Source: Progne subis subis (taxonomy: Eukaryota; Chordata; Aves; Passeriformes; Hirundinidae). Taken from it: a stretch of 64,000 bases of DNA. Of the stretch, positions 15,479-30,400 are shown one piece after another (position 1 is the first letter of the stretch; each line of letters opens with the position of its first letter). Below the pieces are notes generated by a model. That model was not told where the DNA came from, ran no database searches, and saw only the letters and a list, made by a program, of their open reading frames with translations. The translations under genes and the position numbers were made by a program. The stretch lies in NCBI GenBank assembly GCA_022316685.1, contig JAKJHU010000038.1, positions 2,156,384 to 2,220,383 on the forward strand. The letters run 5' to 3'.

Positions 15479-18400
15479 TTGTGGAGTAAATCAGTAAAAT
15501 TAAAATGTATTTGAGCTTTTGGTTCTATTGCGATGTATGGAATTAAGAGGAAAAAAAATACACTAAATCCAAATGGAAACATGCCATATTTCAGTGAATG
15601 ACACGCACCAAACTGAGACCTACCCCTACCTATTGAGAGAGGAAGGGCTTGTGCTCAATAGGAACATACAGTGCCAAACATGACAGCTCAAACCACAGTT
15701 CTACTGAAAACACTGACAAAGCACCTATGATTTGGATTTGCCAAGATTCCACTCCATGTATGCCCAGCAGTGCCTGTTCATGGGACTGGAATGCAAGAAA
15801 ATCTCCTTCCTTCGGTTTCAGACCCATTGCGAGGAATCACATGCTATCACAGTCACACACAAGTTAATACTGGAGATAGTACTCTTGTCACCAAGAAGCG
15901 GAGAAAAGCTGTTCTCTAAAGTGATTTTGCAGAAAGTCATAGTTCTTTTGTTCTTAAGTGTGCATAAAGCTAGCCTAAGACATTTTTTTCACATTCTCTC
16001 TTAGCACATGATCCATTCGTTATTTGTTTCGGTTTGGTGTGGTAAACAAACAAACATTATTTATAATTACTTTTCATCTGAGGTTTGTAAGCAAGGTTAG
16101 AGACCCAAAGGCAGAAAGAACATAGACTAGAAATCAATATTGAGGAGAGGAAATGACCTTTAGACAGGTGAATCATAAATAACTTGTGTCTGGAAAAAAA
16201 TTCTACTTTGGACAAAAAAATTTACCTTGTTAAAACATGACTAACCAAACCCTACACCCCAGCTGTGAAAATGCTCAACCCAATTATCTTTGACAGATTA
16301 TGCTTAAATATATAGGCACTACAAACAAGGAGTGTTTATTAGCAATGATATATTGATACTCCATTACCTTATGCATCAGCAATCCCCAATGCTACTAAAA
16401 TTATTGGATATGATGTTGCTATAGTGGTATTCAACTTTGCATTTCCTCTCTGTAGCCAAGCAAAACCACTACTGATCCTCAGAGCAAGGACAAGGATATT
16501 TCACAGCATCCCTACTCCTCTGGTGGGAAGGTCTGGAGGATTTCCCTTTCCCTCCCTGCAGAAGACAATTTTCTTCCCTATCTCAAGTAAGGACCTAAGG
16601 CAGAGCAGAGCAACCCTGATGGAAGTTTTAAAGGTCTGTGGGTCATGGCAGGGGCAAAAGTCTACAGAGTTTGTCTTTCAAGAGTAGAAGATCTTGTGAT
16701 ACAGCTTTTCTAAGAAGGTACCCTTGCAGTCTTCAAAAACCCCCAGGAGTGCTTTGCCCAAACAATCCAACGGTATCACCCCTTATAGCTGATGCTGCAA
16801 AAATTCTCAAATATCAGGACAGTGAGTAAAATGGTCTGACTCCTCAATGGTGAGTATACTAAGGCTGTCCTTAATTTTTCCAACCAAAATCCTCTATTAC
16901 AAGGGGGCTATTTTTTCTAGTTCCTTGTCTCTCTGATGCTTTAACAGCAACAGTGACACACTAAGCCCAGAGACAATCAGGAACATATTCTATCTAAATG
17001 GGAACATGCATATTCAACTACAGTAGTGGCAGCACAAGAAGCTGTCTACAGAAAAAAGTGACATATATGGAAGCAATTGGGAGATGTGTTAGGTTAAATC
17101 AGAATACATTCATTCACTTTTGAAGTTAAAGGTCCTTGAAACTGCAGATTTCAAAACACGCCGTACGTGATTAAGTTTCCACTGAAAGATGACAAAACAA
17201 GCTGTATACGCTACAAAATTAGTTCCAGAATGTTTAAGTTCCAATGTCTCATATGAGTAGTTGCATACTTTATTAAGGATAAATTACTATTACAAGTGTA
17301 TATTTAATGTTCTGCTGTTAATTTCTGGCCCTTTAAACTGCACAGACAGCTACTGTGAAATAGAAGCATTTGTTAAGAGGGCATAAGTGTACTTGATAAA
17401 TTACAGGGATTAACATGATCTTAAATTAGTAAAGAATTTAGCTTTTTAGTATTTATTTTCTTGATGCTGCTCAGTTTTTGACAGTGGGAGATATGACAGT
17501 TATATAAATATACTTCAAACAGAGGACCATCTCAGGGTGGGAAAGGCATCTTTTAGTTCTTTCTGGTATTTAAAGAACTACATTTTCAGTCCTTGTCAGA
17601 GCCACGATTCCAGTCTCCCATTCCCTCTCGCCTCTGGGATAGCACCACCCAGTGGCTGCGACACGTATGGGAGACCGCTTCTTGGCAAAGCCACCTACAC
17701 TGCACATTCCAGAGATAGCTGCAAGCAGATGTGAGTATGTGCTGTCACTCATCTTCAAACAAAACACCACACATACTGGCAAGGAGGCCCATTTCAAGTC
17801 AGGGTTACCTGGAAAGATGGAATATGGCTCCCAGGTAAATTACCACTCCTTTGTATTAGTCAGCAATCGGCCAAAAGCTGGAGGAAACTGTACCAAGATT
17901 ATGAATCTTAATCTGTATTTTTTTTCTGGTTTGCTTCAGGAATGAAGCATATGTTGATTGGAGGGAAGAGGGCTAAGAGACAGGGACAGAGTACAATGGG
18001 ACATACAGACACTCACTGTTCTTTTGTTTACAAAAGCATCTTTGTAGAAAGTTAAGAGAATAGCATTATCTTCAGTGAGCAGATGAAGCAGCATTGCCAG
18101 TAATGCATTCTGTTCTCAGCCAAACCTTTCATTTATCTTGCAAGCTGCCAAAACTAAACCTGGCAACAATCTGATTTTAGAGCACAGAGGCCCCAACACA
18201 GGATGTGAATGTCAGTTATACCAGACAGCTGGAAAAAAAGAGCAAAATCAGAAAGGCTTTTAAAAAATAAAAATTACGTAAGAGCTTTAAGCTACCCTTA
18301 TAAACACCACACACAGATGCACGTGCACAGATATTCTTTTATCAGGATGTCCTGTACCAACTTGACAAATACAGACAACACTTGCTGTGTGCTCTTCACA

Positions 18401-21400
18401 TGGAGGGAGAAAGCATTCAATTAATGTAAATAGGAAACAAGGAAGGAATGTAAGTGACCCAAAAAAGCAGGCAAAATACACCAGCATGGTAACTACGTTA
18501 ACTGCAATGAGAAGTATCTCTTACTGAATCTTCTATGCATCTTAGGCAAAATACTCAAGTTGAGTGCTGCTGCTACTGAAAATAACTCTATAAGGCCAGA
18601 AAAAGATGAATTTGCATGAAGGCATCTGCATTCTGATTTAAAAACAGGCAATGAAATAAAAGGTATATTTGCAATAATTTGGACTGATAACTGGGGAACC
18701 CAATTGTGGTTTTGTTCTGACAATAGCTCCAAGGTATACAATGGCTTGTAAAGAAGGGTGTGGAGGCACATTTGACCACCACCACATTTGAGCTTTCTTT
18801 CTTGCTCTGCTTGATCAGAATCTCTTTTATCAATTTGACACAGACTCAAATGTAGAGAAGTAGTAGACAGAAAAGAGCCTCCGTTCCCCACTTGGGCAAA
18901 AACCAATCCTCCACCATAAAGTATATTCCCTTCTAAACTCTTCATAGCTGAAAGAAGTAGATTCCTCACTGGATCCTCACTTCTCAGAGACCTCTAAAAG
19001 TGAAATTTGAAGTGGGTAGTTGAAAGCCTTTCAACTACAGGAAAAATTACCCTGTAACTGGAACCTAGCTTCTGTAGTATATAAACAGATATTATGGTAT
19101 CAATTTCACATGTGCAAAAAGGGCTCCAATATAATTTTTTTCTCCAGATTTCTACACAGAAAAGTCAAGACAGGTTAAATGCATCACCAGATGCAATGAC
19201 TGGGTTACTGACTGCAGAAATTCAAGGCAGAGAGCTGCTGCATAGGCACAGAATTGCATCTACAGCCCATGCACAATCAGCCTACACAGCACTATCTAAT
19301 GCATCTACCAAGTATTTCTACCTAAATATACAACCTCATCGCATATGCCACAATATTTTTCACAATATTTTTGCAATCTACTACAAGCCATTGTATTTAG
19401 ATTTAGAATTAAATTTTTTTCTCACCCATTATGAAAAAGATGCTTTAAGAGCGTAGAAAGTATTGAGAGAAGTATTCATTTGCTGGCTTGTTTGCATGGA
19501 TACTGCAGAACTATCATTTGCATATGGTAGTGGCATTCTGGCACCTATCCATGGAGTAATCAAACTTCATCTTGCTGTTTTATTTAGCTACAGATCTGGC
19601 AATTTCACTTTAAGTCAAAGTCAACAAGCTTTAAATCAATGAAATGACTTCTAGTCTATTAGTGTATGGCTTTTATAATTTGTAAAAAACTGTGTATTAC
19701 ATCAGTGCTTCTAAAAAGATGGATATACCCCCACCTTGATCTACATGACATGATTTATGAACTGTAAGACATGGTACACAAGAATCTATCAATTGACTAC
19801 TGATCTTACTAAAGGACTAGGAACTAGAAACTCACATATTCTTTATCCTGCTCTGAGGATGAGCTCTTGCCCTACACATCTGATAATCTCCCCTTCTCTG
19901 GAGTCAGGGAAAAATCTTGCTGCACAAGATTCATGAAAGGAAATGAAATCTTGAAATCAGAGAACGAAGTGTAACAAACACAGTGGAAATGAGATACAAT
20001 AAAATAATTGAAAAAAATTTGTCCAGAATCAAGTCAGAGTTTGAGAGGAACAGGTAGCTGAAGAAGTTACAATGTTATCAAAGCTGCGCAGAACATACCT
20101 GTTTTTGTTAATGGGCTAGAGAACAGCTGCTGAAGAAGTTTGTTCTCTGAAGTTCGCAACACCACCACTACGTCAGCAGGAAGAGTGTCTCTGTTCTTCT
20201 CAAGAAATGCAGAGGCATCATATAATACCTAGTGTGGGAAAACAGAATCAGAAATTTTGATGAAAAGGGTTACCCCAAACCTACTATGTTCTTTAAAACA
20301 TGAACAGTCAGGATGACCAAACACACCAGCTAGCTTGGTCTGACAAGCTAACGAATTATCTGCAAAGGACTTAAAAGTGAACTATTGCAGTGTGCTCAGA
20401 ATGTAAATTGGCTATACAGAGTATATTTATAATTCATAGAATACCATTGCATACCAAATTGGGTTAAATGGCTTAAATCTTGTTGTGCTATGCTCAGCCA
20501 TGTCAAATGATTCTATGCATGATGCAATACAACAGAGACATGTCATGAAAGATGAAGTTGATAATTTACGTGATGTAAGAATTGGTTCTCAGGTGATCAC
20601 TTTCTATTGGTTGTCTGCATCAAACCTGCGATCTATAAGTAGACCTGCTGGAGGAACAGGTTGGACACAAGGTAGGTACATTAAAACAGCTTCTCATAGC
20701 ACTGAAATCATATTAGGAAAATGAAATATTCCTCTATTTCAATTATTTTAACTGATTTGATTAGAAATTAATGCCTGGATATTTGTATTAATATAGGAAT
20801 CAGTTAATTTTTCATTTTGTTCAATTGCAATACTTTTTTAGAGCTGTTTTATTATCCCTAGCAATATTCCTATCAAGCCCAATTTCCCTGGAGTCCATTA
20901 ATCTACACAGAAATTGAATGTTCTCTGGCAAGAGAAAACTGGCTAGTATTTTTTTTTATTATTTGGCCTTGTGGGTACAAAGAACTAACTAAAACTGTGC
21001 GAATTCTAATAGTTATTCTTAACAAGACAGAAAGCCTGACCAAAGTTACTAGAATCTAAATTAAAATTTTGGAATGTTATAAAGATCCAGAGATGAGACT
21101 TAATCGGTAACTACATAAAACATGTCTATTTTGATTTTGTCTATGAACAAATATCTGTGCCTGAGATCACAAACAAAGCTCAAGTTATGGCGAAAATTGG
21201 ACCGTTACTCCCCACATAAAATGATACATGAGTGTGAACCTCAGAGAACAAAAGAAATCAGATGTTACAAAGTACAAGAGAACATGTCTACCAGCAAATC
21301 TCAATCCTCCTGATGCACTCTACAGCATTTTAAGTTCTGTTACAGATACTGGTTTACTTTGCTTTTCATGCATATACTTCATATACACTCACACTCAACT

Positions 21401-24400
21401 ACTGTGGCATTCACATGCTGTTGCCAAGCACGTAGCTTGCCCTGTCTCCAGAGAGTCGCTCCTGTGAAATGATTGTAGTGCAGGCACCTCTGAGGCCAGG
21501 TTTCTTGCAGAAAAAAGATGTTTACTGTCTACACAATCTGTGTAAGAGCCCCAAGGATAGGCTCCAAAATGGACTGCTACACATAAAAATTTCATTGCAG
21601 AGTGTATGTTTGCATAAACTTTATAATTTTTTCTATTAAAATGAGGGGAAAAAAAATAAAGCAAAAACTCTGGATAAAAACAAGTAATGACCATACCACT
21701 ATTACTTGAACTAAATAAAACTCACATGACCTTACCTTTCCAGCATAATGCTGAATACCAAATGACAGTTCCACTCCTTTTGGTCTCCAAAAGTATTTGC
21801 ATCGTAAGTTATCTTCAAATTTATCTAAACATTGAGAAAAGATGTTGATTTAAGTGACAGAGTGATTAACTACAATCTTCATCCTAATCAGTTTGCTAAA
21901 TTGCTGCTCAAGAAGTTAGAACTGCTATAAACACATACTATCAGATTGCTCAGAAATACCAAGCTGTCACATTTGAATGGAATAGTTCATTTTAAACGAC
22001 CCCAGTAAGACTGTCTTTCAAACATCCCTGTTTGTGGATGACTTTGTGCATGGAAAAATGGGAAGACCCAGTGAGAAGATGTTACGATTTCTCCTATTTT
22101 GCAATTAATTAAATTATGTATATGCAGGGTTTGGAGTGAGTTTATTTCTCATACATACATACATTCAAAATTGTGCATATGTCATGGTCACTTAAATGTC
22201 TAGTATTTGTATTTTCTTTATCTTCCTTTCTGCATTCATTTAACTTTGTGCATCACGTTTTAAGGATATGTCAAGGCGCTCAGTCTGGAACTGTCTCTCA
22301 CGTACCTTTGGACTTCTACAGAATAAAGCTTCCCTATAAAACCTCTTCCAAGGAGACTTTCTGTTTCCTGTGATTACCCCTAAAGAGCTGACAGAAAAAG
22401 GAATACCAGTTTCTAAGAAAAATATCTTTTATGCCTGTGATAATTTGTATGCTCTTTAATATTTTGTAATTAATATTTTGTAATGAAATTAGTGCTGTCT
22501 GTCCAACACTGAGGACCCAGGTAGCAATTCCTGCCTGATGAGCCAGGGAAACATCCCTGGAAAGCAGCAGGATCCAAAGGAACCCATGTTAATAAGAATT
22601 AGTGTTTATACTGTGAAACTTCCTATTACACTAATTTACCTGAACAAGCAACTAGAGACTTGAGACCAGAACCAACTAATAACATTCTCTGTCATGCTGT
22701 GTGCATCAGAAAATATTATCAAAATATGTTTTCTAATGTTAGAATCCATTAATATTTTTGTTAGGTTTTTCTTCCTATTACCACTTAATTGAGCTTGTAT
22801 TTATAGCAAAAATAACGAAGTGTTGAATTTCTGGGGGCTGGGACAGAGTGGTGGAATTAATGATTGTCTGGAACACCTGGACAGGGCAAAATATCCCACT
22901 TTGCTGTCTGCTTGAGGGATCCTGCTGTGCTATGTACAGATCAGCAGTAAGGCCGATCAGCACTGGACCAGGGAAAGTACCTCTGGAAGTAGAAGTTCAA
23001 TATTCAGCATTAACTGATTTATACAACCCAGAGGGAGGCAGAAAGCTTCTGTGTGCTTTAGCACACAAAGGAGGAGTGTTGGAGGTCCACCCTGGAGCGT
23101 GCTCACCTCTGCCATCGCAGCCGCTGCTCCACAGTTCCTGCTGCAGCCCATTTCGCCATCCAGCCCGCCCGCCATTACCCCGTGAGGGGGACACTCCCGC
23201 CACAGCGCCCCCTGCAGGCGCAAGGGAATCACTGCAGCAGCCCTGCCCGGCTGGGAGCCAGCAGCGCCCCCTGCAGGCGCAAGGGAATCACCGCACCGGC
23301 CCTGCCCGGCTGGGAGCCAGCAGCGCCCCCTGCCGGCTGTGACTGTCACTGCACCAAAGCGGAAGTGCCCGCAGCCCAGAGAAGGCGGGCACTGCGTTTC
23401 TGGTTTGCTTTGCTGCTGCTGCCATGGTTGTTGTTTGTCTAGTTATACATATACATATGTGTATATATATTAATAAAGAAATATCATTCCTTTTCCCATA
23501 TCTTCGCCTGAAAACCCCTTAATTTCAAAGGTATAATAATTCAGAGAGAAATTTTCCATTCCAAAGGAGGTTCCAGCCTTCTTTGGAAGCTACTTGTGTT
23601 TCAAACCAGGACAAGGAGCAGAATGAAACCATAGTACTTATTCTATCTGTGACCTGACTTCTAGTTTCAGCTCAGCCTAGCAGTAGTGCAAAATCTTGTA
23701 CATGTACTGTGCAATTTAGCTGAAAACTTATTTTTCTCTAACAGTTTGGGTCTCTGCAGCACAATCCACTGAAAGAAATGGAACTCTGTTTCATATTGCA
23801 GGGAAAAATGCAGCTCTAGTAAATAAAGGCAAGACAACAACTTTAAACATGTCATGCGCTGCATATTTTAAGGTTAGTATCAAAATCTGTGAAAATGCAT
23901 GTAAAATGTGCATGAAGACAAAGAAATACTCATCCAGATGGCATACCAGAAATAACACATAGTTCCTATTTATGATGAGATAATCTCGAGTGAAGTAGTA
24001 TTTTCTAATTGGATAAACATGGGTCTAGGAGCCTGGGGGGGATCAAAATTTTACTTTTAGCTCTAGTGCTACTCACAGGGTGGTCCTAGATAAAAGATTC
24101 TACTATGTCTCAGCCATCCTGTCAGTAACTGGGGATAAATACTGCCTGATGTACCCCACGTACATGGACAAGACACGGGATATTTGCTTGTAACACTGGA
24201 AAAACAATAAGCCCTTGACACCTGATACTTAAGACGAATTTTTCCAGTTTGAAAAGGATAGAAAACATGTAAGCAGAGAAAAGAGATGAAGCACAATGAA
24301 AAATATACTTAGACTGTCAAATGAAATGACACAGCCTCAGGACAACTAGGGTAGGAAAACCTGCATAAAGATGACACTGACTTATAATACATTTGCCATT

Positions 24401-27400
24401 TGCCAGACCTTTCCCAGAGTTTTACTTGCACATACCAACTAAAGTTAGGTCTGTTGCCTGAGGAAATCGACTTTCTTCATCTAGAAGAGACAGGAGACCC
24501 ATGGGTTTCTGAAGGAACATGTCTAGAAGTGGACGGTTGTCCTCATACTCCACAGTAGTGGCATCAATTCCCTCACTCTGATATTCCATCTACAAAAGTC
24601 ACCAGCACAGTTTTAATACTGGAACAGTAAAAGCAACATCATCATTAGGGCATTTATGATGCACAGCAATGCTTTATAGGCCTCAACAACATTATTTACA
24701 AAACCTCAACAGAAAGATGTCATTATCTCACATTTAAATCACATAATCATTATATAAAGTACTCCTGGCTACGATCATGGTGTAGGACACTGGATTCAGC
24801 TAGATCTCAACAGAATTGAACTTACCTGCTCCAGTGCAAAGATATGTTGATTGAAATAAAACTGGATCTGTTCATTAGCAATATTTATGCACAGCTGTTC
24901 AAAAGAATTTCTAGCGAAGTTCTCAAATCCAAATATGTCTAGTATCCCAACATTCATCCCACTTTCAGCATTGCTGCATGTGAAAATACAAACAAAATTC
25001 ATTATGGGCAACACCAAGTTAAAATAAAACTTGCTAACTAAGATTGCATAACTGATTCACTCTGTTGCAAAAATAAAGGAAAGGTATGTATAAACCTGAC
25101 TACTTGTGCACTTGTTCAGCATTGCAAAGACTTTTGTTTTCCACTTGCTTCTTGCAAATTTCCATGAAGAAGGCAGGAAAATCATAGGTACAAAGTAACA
25201 GGTACCTATCAGCCCTATTGAAACAAGGGATTTCATTAGGCAAATCCCAAATAAAATCTAAGGTCTGCTCCTCCAGGCAGAGAGAAAGTGTCAAGGTTTA
25301 ATGGTATGTTTTTGCAACGCCCATTCAGAAGGGTAATTACCAAATCTGCTGCTGCTACAAGCTGGGCTGTTAAAAGTCCACGTGCTAACTCAAGTGCATT
25401 CAGTCTCTATCAGAACTGCATGAAATGGATGAGAATATGTCTACATGACATAGTGAAGTAGCAAGTAGAGATCTCAGATCAGAGGCATTTTCACATCACC
25501 TGAGAGGTTCCCTTGTTTCTAAATTCTCTACAGATTCTTCAAAAGATCAAACCAGCCAGATCAATGCCTGGCAATGAAATCATAATGATGCACAGTATAA
25601 TGTTTCTGTAATTATAAAAAAAATTTTAAAAATCACATCTCAAGTAGCAGCACAATAATAACCTGAAATCCGCACTTATTACTTGCTTACAAAAGCAGCG
25701 GGATTGTAAGGACTATGAATACATCCTGAAGTTTTTCAGTGTATTTATCAGCCTTTTGTATGATTTTCATGTTCACTACACAGGAATCATCTTTTAAAAA
25801 AATTGTACAGCACTTCAACCACCCAATTTCCATTGACTTCAGCAGCTAAATTCTGTTCAGCTCTTTGAAAATGATGGGCTTAATGTCCTGGAAACAGGAT
25901 TCAGTATCACAGCATGAAAACCATTTTGAAGCCTTAGCCAAAATAAACACAGCACTCTTCCTGCGAAATCAGAAATATACAAATGGATGAACCCATCAGA
26001 CACATGCACAGTAAGTACACATGATTCAGTGATGTGTAACTTGCCATATATTTTTATCTGGCTGAAGCAGCGTATTAATACGATTTACAATCCAGCTGAA
26101 GAGGCGGCCATAAAGTGCTTTAGACATGGCATCTCGCACATCCGCTGCTTTGTCCACGGTGTTCGTTCGGATAATTGTCTCCCCCCGAGTTACAACACAG
26201 TGGGAGGTTAGGGCCTCTTGAAGTTCTTCTGACCCAATGCTTAGTAGTGCAGCAGCTAAAAGACAGGGGGAAAAGACACACAGCTGTGATTATGAAGCAG
26301 AAATCACCAGCATTGACCAACTGCTACCATGAGCTAGAGACTATCACAAATAAGAGTCAAATTGCATATACAGAACTGACAATGTTAAGAAGTGTATACC
26401 ATTATCTAAGGCTTCTGGGTTAGGAACCTCACTTTTATCTGTTTGGTGTTGTGAAGAAATAGAAGCAAACTCAATATTTCCAGTATTTAAGATTCCAGTC
26501 AGTATTCTGTACACTGAGTACACTTCCTGTAAAAAATGACAAGAAGCACTTTTAAGGAATTCAGTTAGATACAGACATCATATTAAGGCTATGAAAGAAA
26601 AACATGGGCACTGGAATGGATATTAAAGCTTGTAGCTTCCTTTGAAACCTCTGAGTTCTACAAGTTCAAGTAAGCTTCTATTTACACAGGAAACAGTGCA
26701 ACAGAATTGCCTGAGTACTAACTGGGACCTCAGGCTGGTCTTGCCTGAGTGGGGGTTATGCTTTCACAGTTCACTTCTGTCATGGCAGAGATTCTGTGGC
26801 CCACAAAATTTTGTGCATCCACAAAATCAAAGGAGGTGGTTTAGCAGCTGGAGGTGGGTTTCCTAAATGTCAGTAATGGTTTAGTAACTGAATCTTACCT
26901 CATCAGTAAATCCTATAATCCTAAAACAGTGCTGAATTGCTTCGAATTGTCTTCCATAGGAATCTTTAGTAACAATATCATGCATTACTTCTCCAGTTTC
27001 ATTATCAATATATCTAAATGGAGTGGGAGAAAGAAAGCATCACACTACCACATACGTCAATACAAGCTCCAGTGACTTACATGCAAGTTCCTCAGTAACT
27101 GGAAAGAAGACTTATCTCAACAACTTTCAATTATATAGTCTGATGCTAACTCATAAGAAGCTTTTGTTTCTGTTGCATTAACATCTGCTTATTCTTTGTT
27201 AATGTCTAATAATGTTACCAACATTTCACACACATCCCCTCATCCAGTACAGATCAGATGCATCCAAAGTACAAACACCAATTAAAAACCTCCAAAGTAT
27301 ATTCTGGGTTCTTCTAAAACCTGAAGCATTATGATAAGAAATCATAAGGAGGGTCAGTCTGCATTTCAAAGTATGACAAATTATCTACATAATGAGCTTG

Positions 27401-30400
27401 GTTCTTCCTCCTCTTGTTTTAATAATTCAACTTCTCAAACAAATCCAAATAATTTAATGCCTTAATGTCCAACTTCTTCTCACCTTGGGAGGATTAAGAA
27501 AGATCCTTAAGGAATGGAGAAGGATTAAGAGAGATTTTAAGGCATCATACTGAAAGCAAGTGCAGATCAACAGCTAATTACAATGAGCAGTTAAAACAAG
27601 TGAGCAATAGTTACCTAGGAGGCTTTTTATCAGGAAGTCTATATTCAGAAAGTTTCTTCTGATGATAAAGGCCAGCATAAATATAATAAAATATATGGAA
27701 ATTTTTTTCTCCCCTGGAAAAAAAAAAGTATCCTTTTAAAGCACCTGTGTTTATTCTTGCGGCACCTTGTACAATGAATGTAAAAGTAGTTCTTATAATT
27801 AGCTCACTGAAGCAAGGTAGCAAATCTTGCACTTGTTTTAATAGTGTAGGATCAGTAGCTGTGAAACACAGAAAACCCAGTGCACACAACCTTTCCCCAA
27901 AGAATTAAGTGTCTCTGGGTCCTACTCCAAAAGAACAGGACTATTCTTGTTGTCATAGCATTGTACAAAGAATTATTTTTTTAGCAGAAGACAGAAAAGT
28001 ATCTAAACCACAGGATTTTTGATAATTAAATCAATTCAAACACTACATAAATGTCACAGAACTGACAATTAATATACCTACACAGACTGTTTTATGACCC
28101 TTGATTTTTCAAGCAGATATTCAGAAATCTTTGCCCCCATCACAGCTCCTGTAGGTGTAAACATCATTTCCAGATATTTTCCAAAGCGACTTGAGTTGTC
28201 ATTGATGGCAGTGCAGGCATTTCCAAATGCTTCAACCAGAGGATTCACCTGAAGAATTTTCTCACGCAAAGTACGGTTATTTGCCTTGACAGAAGAGATA
28301 AACCAGAAGGATAATTAAAAGAATATAATGATTACTCCCAATCCAACTCTTGCTCCAGAAGCAAAGAATCCTTTTCTCATGCTAACATTTCTATTTATAC
28401 AACAAGAGGTCCAACAAACTGCTAAGAAAATCTCCCACAGGTAGCAAAATACAGATTCTTCTTTCTCTGCAATTGTTCCACCTTTGACTTGTTTTATAAT
28501 TAGGTAAGAGTACCAAAACCACGGTAGACTAAAGATTTCTAATTCGAGTTAAGCTGACAAGAGTAATTTTCCCATTATTTTGTGCCAATAGCATTACTCA
28601 TTTAAATGTGTAAGAGCTTCTAATGTTAGAGCCATTCTTTATTGTACCAATAAACAATGTTATATGTGAAAACACTGTACATAACTACAGGTACGGAACA
28701 CTCAGAATCTGAAACCTGCTCTTTAAAAAACTATTGACTGGCTTGGTGTGAGTCATGCTCTTACATGCTGATTCAATACTCTCAAATACATGATTACTAT
28801 GCCCCTAAATCAAGTGCGACAATTCACATGAACAGCTTTTAGTATTAAAGATTAAATAAATTGAACATTGGGGTAGGGTTGGGAGGATTTCTTCTTAATT
28901 TTACAAAATTGGCAAGGAAATACCTTTCCCAAGAAGGTCAAATGTTGGACGATCAGATGGGCACTTTCTGTCTTTCCAGCACCACTCTCTCCACTGATGA
29001 TAATGCACTGAACACACAAAACAAAATATTTAAGTGCATAGTTCACCACATGGTCAATTTCTGCTATTACTACTCCTACCTGTTATTTCATGTTCAGTAC
29101 CAAAACTACAGAATGCTTTAAGAGTCAACTCCCTTCTGAGAGGAGAGATAAGCAAAGGCTCAGTGTAGTAATTTATTCCCTAGATTACTAAAATGCATCT
29201 TGCAATGCCTAATCCCAAAGTGCATGTGTGAAGCAGTGACTGAATTTTGAAGGGCTAGAACACATAAACAAGTGACCATGTCTCAGCTCACTGTATTGAC
29301 TTTATATGAATTAACATGAATCACAGGGTACAGCTGTTTTAAACACACTGACCAAGTTTGCTCTGAAAAATAATCTTAAATAATAGATCCTGTGTAGAGA
29401 AGCTATTCTGTAGGTAATGCTGATATTCAAGCTAGAACAGCAGACCAGCACCTAAACATTTCAGAAAAATGTGCTTCTGTTCCCTGGGTGATTCTGGGAG
29501 GACATATCCACCTTCTTCCTGTGTCAGCAGTCCTTATTTAACACATGGGATTTTATAGGCTCTTCAAGAGTCATCCAGACTCAAGAGACTATCTGGAATG
29601 GTCTAAATCACTTTCCTTCTCTTTGCTGTTACGCTTCATGGGCAAAATGGAAGTTGAAAGCCAGTTCTCTCCTGAACACTGAAGAATGCAGACCACAGAA
29701 AGTTTGAATTCTAATAGCATTTATAATTTACCCTTTTTTTTTCTCATGTATTCTACAGACCACCAGTGCAAATATTATTCTAGTTAAGGTACAGTATCAA
29801 CTCACGTATAATTAAAATGTTAACACGGAACAGTTGCACAGATTCGCAGGTTTTTATGCAAACCTCTGAAAACTATTTGCATGATATTTTGTGTGATTAG
29901 GGAAGTCATGCACAACAATTCACACAGTTAAGGCCCACGTGTCCTTGTAGAATTGGTCAGAACTTGACTATTGCTTCAGGAGAAATAGCAGGCTGAAGTA
30001 AACTTTCAAGCTTCACAGGGAAAAATAAAAGAAAGAGAAAGCTCAATGGATAAAACAAAGAGAATCCATATATTTTCAGTCTGTCATACAGTGCTTATCT
30101 GGTGCACCTTTATGTGAAGAACCAGCCTAACACTGGCCAGGTAATGGAGATAAACAGTCCCCTGTAATACTTTGCAAACAGCAAACAGATTTAGATCTGA
30201 ATTAAGATTATTTCTGAAAGAGGCACAAAACATATAATATTAAAGATGCACAAAGTTAGCCTGATGAGCTGATGTAATTACCATTTTTTTTCCTCAGATA
30301 ACAAGTACTCACAGAAGTTACTCTAAATGAGTACTTGTTTTCTTTAATGCCTCCATCAAAGAACATTTAAGTCATTAAAGAAGTATTAGCCAACTCCCAG

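Larger units (their letters stand above)
21825..24435 (-). other. MYO3B: MYO3B intron, 2,611 bp, carrying an LTR-like insert
   Basis: About 800 bp of this intron (22821-23613) is a probable solo LTR on the opposite strand, with a GC-rich centre unlike the rest of the intron. The remainder is AT-rich with no recognised element. Confidence 0.75.
26527..28923 (-). other. MYO3B: MYO3B short introns in the compact motor block
   Basis: Introns 26527-26898, 27014-27614, 27714-28081 and 28285-28923 (368-639 bp) separate motor exons. All are GT-AG and AT-rich. No element was recognised in any of them. Confidence 0.85.

Noticed and set aside
18493..18969. 158-codon minus-strand open frame in the 13.2 kb intron, the longest in the window
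   Set aside because: No domain, signal or repeat structure is recognisable, and it overlaps another long frame on the same strand. It is same-strand intronic sequence without exon-like borders, so it is most likely chance.
22848..23342. 164-codon plus-strand and 130-codon minus-strand open frames over the GC-rich block
   Set aside because: They run through the 59-bp tandem repeat of the LTR-like element, and GC-rich sequence has few stops. They are not protein genes.
26041..26050. Using the GT at 26040-26039 as donor of the TEDS-site exon
   Set aside because: It would add four bases and shift the frame, reaching a stop in the next exon. The GC donor at 26044 keeps the conserved protein.
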